In this document: piece after piece, positions 55,927 to 64,000 of the stretch | Layout: every line of letters starts with the position of its first letter | Position numbering within the stretch: position 1 is the stretch's first letter | Assembly: GCA_916613615.1 (NCBI GenBank) | Contig: OU744734.1 | Location: 33,178,301-33,242,300 of the forward strand | Length of the DNA: 64,000 nt | Reading direction: 5' to 3' | Origin: Steromphala cineraria | Lineage: Eukaryota; Mollusca; Gastropoda; Trochida; Trochidae | Notes under the pieces: generated by a model | Seen by the model: only the letters and a program-made list of their open reading frames with translations | Database searches by the model: none | What the model was told of the DNA's origin: nothing | Made by a program: the position numbers and the translations under genes

Positions 55927-56711
55927 ACAAGTTGTTTTTGCATATTTAGGGGGAAACTTATCCTACCCCATGTAAGAATGTCGATCTCCGATTGGTGAAC
56001 GCGACACAGGATGGCTACTGGCTGAGTTCGTTTTGCTCAAAGTATGTCACACGTGCTATGCAATTTCTAATCGAACGACAATGGTGTCACTCTCGCGCGC
56101 AATATCGAGTTCCTGACTAGAGCATGGTTACGCATGGGGAAATGGGTCATAGAGAATCAGTTGTAACAAAAGTATGAAGAGATTCTGTGCGAAACCATCC
56201 TGACCACCGTCCATACATAAACATATAGAAACTCAGCCTTACTTCTTTTGAGTAGTATATGTATACCAATATCAAACAAAAGATACATCTTTCAACTACA
56301 TGTATAGTGCATGAGAAATTGTTTTTATTTCACATTGTTTTTAGAAGTATGTTCAAAAGACCCTTTCTTAACGAGAATCACACACTTGAATGTGATGTCA
56401 TTTCTCAGATTTCTCGTATGTGTACTTTACGTTTTATGATCTTTAGAACCAGTCAATTACTAACAAATATCAACCATTTTATTTAGAGACCGCTGAATAA
56501 TATTACCACTATGTCGATTTTGAAATAATTCGACCGTGATTCTTCCCTCCTGTCCATGTATATGTAGCCTCCCTTTCCAGTCTGATTGATATCGACCGGG
56601 ATCCGAGGAATAATTCCCTCCCGCCATGGCGTAACAACACCCGCCTCTGTCGCGTGTTTCTGATCATCTAGCCAGGAACTCGAGTGTATCATTCGTTATA
56701 CATTATCGCTT
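55927..56711. other. No gene seen
   Basis: ORFs at 56259-56486 and 56483-56692 lack motifs. No splice-supported exon was found. Confidence 0.4.
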
Positions 56712-57243
56712 TCACTCCCCACAGGGGCAGCTCGTTCATACCCGAACAAGCCTCTGTTCTAATAAGCCAGATACATGTAATACAAATGTAGAAATATGAT
56801 TGAAGGCAATCCAAGTTAGCTGTGCAATCAGCTCGCCGTTTCAGAAGTGGTCATTCGCAAAGCCTCTGTCATTTCCGTATGCTTCAGCAAATCTGTCAAT
56901 GACATTTTTACATCAAGGGAATAAAATGCCCTTTTACAAAACAATGCTTTCTCATTATTTTTTTTAGTTAATAAGTGAAATTAATCTGATTTTCCAAATA
57001 CCCCCCCCCCCCCCCCCCCCAACCACACACACAAACTGTTAATGAAAAATAAACATAAAGGTAAGATATTTTCCATGTCAATATACAACCGTACCGTTTA
57101 GGATGCTCACAGTCATTGATTTCCAAAAGCTGTATTCATTGGCTGCAAATAAGGGAGATATCTTGACTTGCAACGTTTTGGGTTATCTTGGCTTATCAGA
57201 ACAGAGGCTTGCTCGCACTGAGCTGCTTCTGTGGGTAGAGAAT
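56712..57243. repeat. Foldback repeat with about 60-bp arms
   Basis: Arms at about 56712-56776 and 57183-57243 pair over aagcctctgttct.ataagcc and cccacag..gcagctc with scattered mismatches. The 400-bp centre includes a C20 run. It lies downstream of gene C. Confidence 0.6.
57001..57020 (+). repeat. Run of 20 C
   Basis: Uninterrupted C20 followed by a CA-rich tract. Together with the G23 at 45701 it is one of two very long G/C homopolymers in an otherwise AT-rich window. Confidence 0.9.
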
Positions 57244-57757
57244 GACATTATCGCTGCTAAACCCTTTTAAAAACGACGAGGTGTTGGATTGCCAATGACT
57301 GGGTTTTGTCTGCGCCAATCTGGTAACAGCAACATGCGAGTAAGTTCGCTCCTGAATTCGCTATCTGTGTATTTGTGGCAGACTACAACGGGATATAATG
57401 CATTCCTACACGGACCAACTATAGAGTTCATACTGCAAAATTTGCACCATTCGACATATCAAGTAGAAATTCGTGGAAAAATATAACCAGAACTGTGTTG
57501 AAAACAAGAGACACAAACCATGAAACATAAAACACCACTCGGAGTTGGATGAGGGTGTTGAGGAAAGAACAAGAGCAAGCACGTCTGGATACGATATTAT
57601 CATACGATTGTTATACTATATTGAATAGAAAACAGTTATATTATAATATCATCTATGTTTAGTTATACTATTTTAGTTTGGCATCAAAACAGAAAGCCAA
57701 TTTGTTCGATAGAAAATAGAAAGAAAACGAAAATATTGAAGATATAAGAAAATACCA

Positions 57758-57763
57758 TTTATT
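57758..57763 (-). terminator. Polyadenylation signal of gene C
   Basis: AATAAA on the minus strand, 30 bp after the stop codon of gene C. Confidence 0.6.
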
Positions 57764-57792
57764 TCAATGACGAAATCCGATCTGATGTGCCT

Positions 57793-60700
57793 TTAAACCT
57801 TTTGGGCTGCAAAAATAAAGAATAAGTCAATAATTATTCAATCATTATATAATAAAATACATATGCAACATTGTTTCTTACATTGATCAAGCACAGCTTT
57901 CTTAGCATATCAGTGTCATTACAATCTCATTAAAATGATTTCCAAATTGCTGCAATACCCTACGCAGATTTACGTATTGCAGCAGTTTAGATCGTTATTA
58001 AATAAAGATGAATGCAGATGTCAATGTGTTCAAGGCGAATGTCAAAGGGGAAAACTCTAAGATTGTGATCAATAAATCTAAGATTTAAAAAGCATTCAAT
58101 GTGGTAGTAACTCAAGACTAGTGTTCTTTAAAGAGATAGTAGCACGTTTTATGAAAATCACTGATAATTGTGCGTTAATTCTAGATGTTTTATTTTGATA
58201 GTGTCAAAAATCTCATTCAAGAAACCAATCATCCATAGTCAGAAAACAAATGATAACGATTCACATTAGTACATTGGCGGCCATTTTTGTGTGAACACTT
58301 TTATTTCATTTTGTGTAAGAAACGAAATCACATGGCTGAACTTTCCATTAAATGTTTGATTTATTACTCTTTTAATAGGGACAATTTATTGACATTTTCC
58401 TGACATAAACTAAAATTCCCCTTAAAACATGCTACTGTCCCTTTAAATTATCTGCGACTTTCATCGTATGTTTATATTTGGCTGACTGACTTTATTGAAA
58501 TAGACACCAATTAATATAAACAATCCTCTACCTCTTATAATGCAAGACATTTAGCTGGAGTCTCGGAAAATATGAACTTGTAACATTTGAACCGAAAATA
58601 AAAAAGAGTATAGAATATAACTTAATTATACTCGAACACTGGAGGACATTCACAACTACTTGCCATATAAGAGTTTTCATAGTAAACAATAGTTACCGAG
58701 AAGCTCAGCAGAGCTGTCCTTAAGAGCCTGCATGTGGACTCCGAGCTCACTGCCCAGGTTGTGGAGAGCTGGCTCGATGGCGTGGGCAAGATCAGTAGCG
58801 GTGTGGATCAGAGTAGAGCCCAGGGATCCAACTTGCTACACAACAAGAGAGATTGAGTCAGACAGAATGATATACTATGTTGTTGTTTTTTCTGCTGGCT
58901 AATTGACCTAGAAAAGAAACACTACTTACGATTCATACAAGTAATGTCTTGGAGAGCATTTCAAATTTTGTGATCCTAAGTAAACATGATATATGGTTAT
59001 AACCCATTACAGGAATACTTTATCATACATTTATTGGCAATAGAAAAGAATAGTTTTTCATTAGGAATACCTTTCTTCCATAGAACCAAAAAATAGAGCA
59101 TTTTGCTTTGTAGCTTTAATTATCTAATTAGGGTCACCATATACAATATCTGTAACCAAAGGAAAATAAGGTTTTTAGGGAATGGGGTCAAAATCGAACA
59201 AATCTATAAATTATAACCGTATCAATTAAGTAAGAGTTTGTACTTGATGTTTCTATTCTTATGAAATGATATATCAAGGCGTGGCCCCTGGGTCCATTTT
59301 AAGTGATTACACAATCACAAAATCTTTAGATTATAATACCCATCAGCTAAGGAGTTTGTATTCAAAGTTTCATCCTTCTAGACCTTACACCTGGAGAAGA
59401 AATTGAAATAGTTTTTTGGGTTATCCCCTTTAGGCCATTATCAGAGGTCACGGAGTCACCAAATTTATATATCATAAATCCATTCAGCTATGTCCTTGCC
59501 ATAAGCCCATCGACCCATTTGCACCTCATGATCTGAAAATTAGCTCGGATTTCAGAAGACTATAAACTTATGTAAATATGAATTACGTTTGTGGCGGCTG
59601 AGATGATTGGTACGAAGAGGTCAGCAAATTGACTCTCAAGACCGGCTAGAAGGTTGAGGCCATTCCTCTTGTTCTTGTTGAAGAGGTCACCAAGCATTTT
59701 GAGAGCTCCATTCTGGATGATGCTGTGTACATCTGGATTTAGAAGGTGTGTTGAAGTTGTTATTATATCTGTTGTGTCAGTATATGTTAACCTACTGTTT
59801 TGTCTTTAATTATGACTCATTAGCAGGAAGTCACTGCACTGTATGAAATTAAACGATGAGCAAACAATAAAGAAATAACAAAATTGAGTTGATATTTTTT
59901 TAATATTTTAAAGAGAAAAACTTCTTTCTAAGATAATTGTAAAGGTGGATTCACACTGTCCCGATTTTGACCAACGACTGGAACACAATTAGAAGGTTTT
60001 TAATTCGTGCGATTTGACCCGTTTATGGGTAAAAAAACAGTCACCATCGGAGGCACTTCCAATAAAGATAGAAGGCAAAGAAGGCAAATGCACTCAATGC
60101 GAATGGATGCACGATCGTAAAGGGGATTTAGATTAGGTCGTGTTCGACAGGCCCGGAATTGATGACAATTGGTATTGATTTGAATTTTTGCTCATGCGTG
60201 AAAGGTGGCTATGTGGTTGAACTATCAGTGGTATGTCTCCAAGTCTAAGAATGGTTGTGTGTCACAAAGTGAGATAACCAGTCATGTTGTTATACTATAC
60301 ATATGTGGCCTTGAACATATTCAAGCAATGGTCCTATAAAAAAATTCAGCTAACTTGCCAGATAACAATCTTTAACAATTGGAAATGATTCAAAGCTTTC
60401 GGACTCAGCCTTAACGAAGTCTGCACGAAGACAACACGGTGGCAGCACGACGTCGTTACAGAAGCACGATGCATATGCGATACCTCTAAGGTGCCGGTAA
60501 ACATCAAGTGACCTCTGGAAGTCAGCCGGAGAGTATCACGGCTGCACAATTTGATTGTTTTAAACTACCGTACTACTATTTATTGTATGGATATCATGAA
60601 AACAACTTAATGCTACGTATTACAGTTGGTAGAGTTTTCATAGCTCCAGCACCAAAATCGGCAGTGCAGGGACTTTTTTTGGCATGTAAAAATATTCTGA

Positions 60701-62197
60701 TAATGTAAGCGAATATCGTACTGATTGATAGACGAAGGCAATATGAACTCAGCACAAATGTACACAACAGTACCTCGATAGCCATGCAAAGGGGAAAATG
60801 GAGACACAGATGCAACACGAAAATCGAATGATCCACAATATGCTCACTTCCCCGAAATTGCTACCGAAGCCAAACTCTTTTGCAGCCAATAGATGACTTA
60901 AGATGCGTTAACAAATGACCCGATTGCTTATGACCCTTTGCGAATTTTCAAATTTTCGAATCTGTCTTTCCATCTTTTATCAAAGTTGGCACAGTGTGAA
61001 GCCTACTTTATGAAACGACACAGGGCCTGGGACCGAAAGTATATAACAAAGCCCTTACGTACCTACAACCTGGTTGATTTCGTCGATGAGGTTGCCAATG
61101 GGCTCCTTCAAGAACTCCATGCTGCTGACCTTGTTGCCGATGGTTGTCATCTCGTGCATGGCTCCCTGGTAGAGGGCACCAACATTCTCTGCCAGCTTGT
61201 GGATCTTTTGTTCGCCAGTCTGGATCTGCTGCATAACTTCACTGCAATAGGGACATGTTCTGTGTTAAATGTTTGGTTCAAATGTGTATTTAAACATTCC
61301 ACATGACATAGAAGATATATTTTGCACAGTAGATTTTGAAAAATGCTATCAATGACATAACAGTAGCTTTACATTATCAAGTAACGACAGCAAAATACTT
61401 TGACGTCATAAACACAACAATGGCACAAGGCTAAGACATAACTGCAATGTGAGCCAAGGCGAAATGAAATGTTCAGGATATTTCATAATTCATGAGAACT
61501 TTATAGAACATGATTGTATGTGATAAATGAATCTCACCCTCGAGCTTTGATATTTCAAAACTGTCATGGATAGAAGCAAACATATCATTGGCAAGCTTTG
61601 GATAATTGTAACTTATATCAACTCGTTTGTAATTTTGATATAAGAAGACACTTTGGTGAGTATTTCAAAGTTTTCACTATTTGTTTCCTCTTTATGAAAA
61701 TATTTGTAAATCAGGGAGGTTTTAACTGCTATTTTACCAGATAATGCTTATAGGGGTGCTTACTTGAGGTCCCTGGTTCCAAGTTTTGACAGAGAGCCCA
61801 AAAGACCTGTGTACAAAACAATGAACTATTATTTAAGTAATTACTGGTATATAACACTCCTGTTTCACTTATACAAATGGGATATTGTTGGTATTTCAAA
61901 TGAAAAGTCAATTTAAAAAGAGGACAAACTTTAAATTCTCTTGCTTGATATTGAGTACACATAAAGCACTGCATGAGACCTACTAGAAGCGCCAGTTGCC
62001 AGGAGGCTGGTTCCTGCAGTCTTCAGGTTGTCTACAAGCTGGTTGGCGACATCGGTCACGGGCTGCTTCAAGCTATTGAACATGTCGGTAAAGACACTGC
62101 CGATTCCTTGACCAAGCTGCTTGAGAGTATCACCGAAGGCTCCAGCATTGGCCCCGGACATTAGACAAGCAACAGTGACGATAAGCAGGACTTTCAT
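57793..62197 (-). CDS. Gene C: secreted, cysteine-free, helix-rich protein of unknown function, six exons
   Basis: Exons are 61984-62197, 61764-61806, 61063-61241, 59587-59732, 58697-58835 and 57793-57806. All junctions are GT-AG, the phases agree throughout, and the total of 735 bp encodes 244 aa. Residues 1-19 (MKVLLIVTVACLMSGANAG) form a signal peptide. The mature part has no cysteine and is rich in Leu, Ala, Gly, Asn and Gln in amphipathic, probably alpha-helical stretches (GDTLKQLGQGIGSVFTDMF, NLIDEINQVV, LAHAIEPALHNLGSELGVHM). The exons are clearly GC-richer and use C-ending codons, unlike the AT-rich introns, which suggests strong expression. I do not recognise the family. Exchangeable-apolipoprotein-like or secreted matrix roles are possible guesses only. 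The ATG follows AAG and heads the only signal peptide. An untranslated upstream exon is possible, since CGACAG lies 13 bp before the ATG. Confidence 0.83.
58132..58442. mobile_element. TTAA-flanked MITE, copy 2 (311 bp), in the last intron of gene C
   Basis: Flanked by TTAA at 58128-58131 and 58443-58446, with terminal repeats agagatagtagcacg and catgctactgtccct. It is inverted relative to 19499-19854 and diverged from it. Confidence 0.72.
59160..59500. repeat. Decayed GTGACCCC-type repeat in intron 4 of gene C
   Basis: Contains tctagacctta, ctggagaagaaattgaaatag and ggtcacggagtcaccaaat in the order seen in the units at 36295-36760, but with much more divergence. Confidence 0.5.
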
Positions 62198-62596
62198 CTT
62201 GGATTAGATCTGTCGATAAACATGTTGATGTTTGACACGATTCATGTTTAGCAAAAGCTACACCTTAGCAGCACTTGAAATTGTGCAACAATACTTTGGA
62301 AACAATTTTTAGAAAAAAAAGCACTAGTAGTTAACTGGACACAACAATTGTATCATGATTGGCGCAAACTGAGGCAAAGACAGCTGTCGAAATTGCAAAA
62401 CATATTAACAACAGCGTCATTGTCAAAAATATATCTTAACACTAGAAATTGTGATCCAACTATTTCAATTACTAATAGAGAAAGAGATTTGGTGCAATAG
62501 ATATGCCAAAGAGTGATCCGTACCTTTGGATATGGTGGAATCATTGGGTTAAAAAGTACCAGAAAACCTGACTTTTGGTGACCAATATGAAAGCTT
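62198..62596. other. Upstream region of gene C; no separate gene seen
   Basis: AT-rich. A promoter or a non-coding first exon of gene C probably lies here, but no convincing TATA box stands out. Confidence 0.4.
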
Positions 62597-63187
62597 AAAG
62601 TTCACATAACCACAAACATATTTCACTATTTTTATTGGAATATAGAAAGTCTGATTACAATATTGTATATTGCGTTAAAGGTGGCTACTCAAATATGTTT
62701 AGTTTGGTAACGAAAGCCGTTTTTGAAAGCCACTTTTGATGGGCCGCTTAGACATATCTGACAACAAACAAGTGAATGCATGACTGGTCACGCCCACATT
62801 TTATGACGTCATAAACAGAATCAGCCTCGTTATTTATACATCTTAAGTAACAATTCCACAGGGAAAAAAACTAATAATTAACGATTTTCAGAAAATGTTT
62901 TCCACTCAGTTAGATAAACCATTTGACAACGTAACACTACTAAGCATTTGGTGTAAAAAAGATATCCACATCAGTGATAATTAAACAATTATTTAGGCGG
63001 TATATAACATATAAGGAGACATATAACCCAGGTTGGTTTTTCACATCAGATAATTACGCTGTCTAAATGAAAGGCTAATTAAAGGTGTTTATTGGACAAA
63101 TTAACAAAAAATTAAGTCCAGCTTTTATTATTTTTTTAAATCTTTAAACGAAAATCGAGAAGTGGTAAGGTAGAGGTTAGTTGATGT
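62597..63187 (+). repeat. 0.6-kb dispersed repeat, copy 2
   Basis: Collinear with 24909-25535, same orientation, with small indels. The central part of copy 1 (cgtcacacccgcgcgag) is missing here. Confidence 0.7.
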
Positions 63188-63371
63188 TTAATAAGGTTTA
63201 CGACTTCCTGTCTTCCCCTTTAAGTTGTCACCTTGTTTTCATTTTATTGCTGCCTATTGTCTCAATCACTATGAACCAGATTGAATTTGAAACGCACGTT
63301 TTAAAAGATATATTAACTTTTTTTGTGTACAATTGAAAATAATAATAGCATGATATTAAGCCTAACTCAAA

Positions 63372-63541
63372 TACAGTAGAACACGGATATAATCAACTCC
63401 AAGGGACCAAAGAATTTAGTTCGCTATACGGTCTTTGCTACGTTTGGCTGCCATGCATAGAGCTTTTAAAGGGACTTAAAAATTTATCACTTTATCTGAT
63501 TGTTGCTATATCCAAGTTCGCTATATCCGTGTTCAACTGTA
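63372..63541. mobile_element. 170-bp pogo-like MITE
   Basis: Ends TACAGTAGAACACGGATATA (63372-63391) and TATATCCGTGTTCAACTGTA (63522-63541) are inverted repeats with one mismatch and TA at the termini. The internal ttcgctata motifs also mirror each other. This is a common design of Tc1/mariner-pogo derived MITEs. Confidence 0.82.
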
Positions 63542-64000
63542 GTACTTTCAATATGGTATTGGTTGAAATGTGGTATTTTTCTGTGGAATTTTAATATTCT
63601 AATAATGTCAAACAAACGTACTGTTTTTCTGCGTATTCCAAACAGTGTATACTTGTGTGAACTAGCTTAGATATGAAATGTGTTCAAACTCAAAGACATT
63701 TTGTTCAACATAAACCCTTTGAAATATTTCTTTGTCATTCCTAGAGTTTTCAAGGGAACATGTCGTTTTCAAAGTACTTAAAATATATAACATTTTATTT
63801 TATTCATTATTCATTCTAAAGATTATCTAATATTGATGAGCAATTTATAAGAATTGTTTGGGTTACCAGAACACTTGCCTGTTTTTGTCATTATACACTA
63901 AAATAGCTGAAACATTTTAAGTTACAATATGTGCAATATGGAGAATGATATAACTTACCTTACGAATTTGCAGATAAAGAATGCACACATGGCTGTGTAT
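63542..64000. other. No gene seen
   Basis: AT-rich DNA to the window end without recognisable coding or repeat structure. Confidence 0.4.

Noticed and set aside
61973..62164. Plus-strand ORF across gene C exon 1, and another at 60938-61306 across exon 3
   Set aside because: They are antisense to exons whose minus-strand frame has a signal peptide and consistent splice phases.

Overview
The window is animal nuclear DNA: AT-rich, intron-bearing genes with GT-AG junctions, LINEs of several clades, a DIRS-type element, a tRNA-derived SINE and many short inverted-repeat transposons. The repeat types (CCGTCC-rich dispersed repeats, TTAA and pogo-like MITEs) and the secreted lectin genes suggest a marine invertebrate, most likely a mollusc. 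This is an inference from repeat and gene style; no species marker is visible.

Host genes are few and all on the minus strand. Gene A (10241-14831, five exons) encodes a signal peptide, a Ser-rich repeat region, a Thr-rich mucin-like linker and a C-type lectin domain. Gene B (51384-54482) is its duplicate: exons 1-4 and the promoter are conserved, the 63-bp coding repeat has grown from 3 to 10 units, and the exon with the second half of the lectin domain is missing. Gene C (57793-62197, six exons, 244 aa) encodes a secreted, cysteine-free, helix-rich protein I do not recognise.

The 40 kb between A and B is nested mobile DNA. From left to right: a 5'-truncated LINE with a 19-bp target duplication (1562-4986), itself interrupted; a TIR transposon (7939-9311); an L1/Tx1-like LINE inserted upstream of gene A (15300-19230); a second nest of transposon, LINE fragment and MITE (20130-22470); an intron-containing MULE-type transposase with two lesions (26144-27559); a CR1/Jockey-like LINE with an intact 1013-aa ORF2 and a degenerate 2A-like motif, split in its 3' UTR by a 1.65-kb transposon with repeated GGCCGAACGTACCCC motifs (28556-33589); an orphan LINE ORF1 (35236-36085); and a DIRS-like tyrosine recombinase (40639-41785).

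The most striking object is a 7.95-kb foldback element at 41898-49847. It has near-identical terminal inverted repeats, arms made of 21-bp tandem units in mirror orientation, a 6-7-bp target duplication, and an L1/Tx1 LINE with a 61-bp satellite in its centre. It interrupts a 150-bp tandem repeat whose neighbouring intact unit serves as an empty-site control. The last 10 kb holds gene C with further MITEs and a second copy of a 0.6-kb dispersed repeat.
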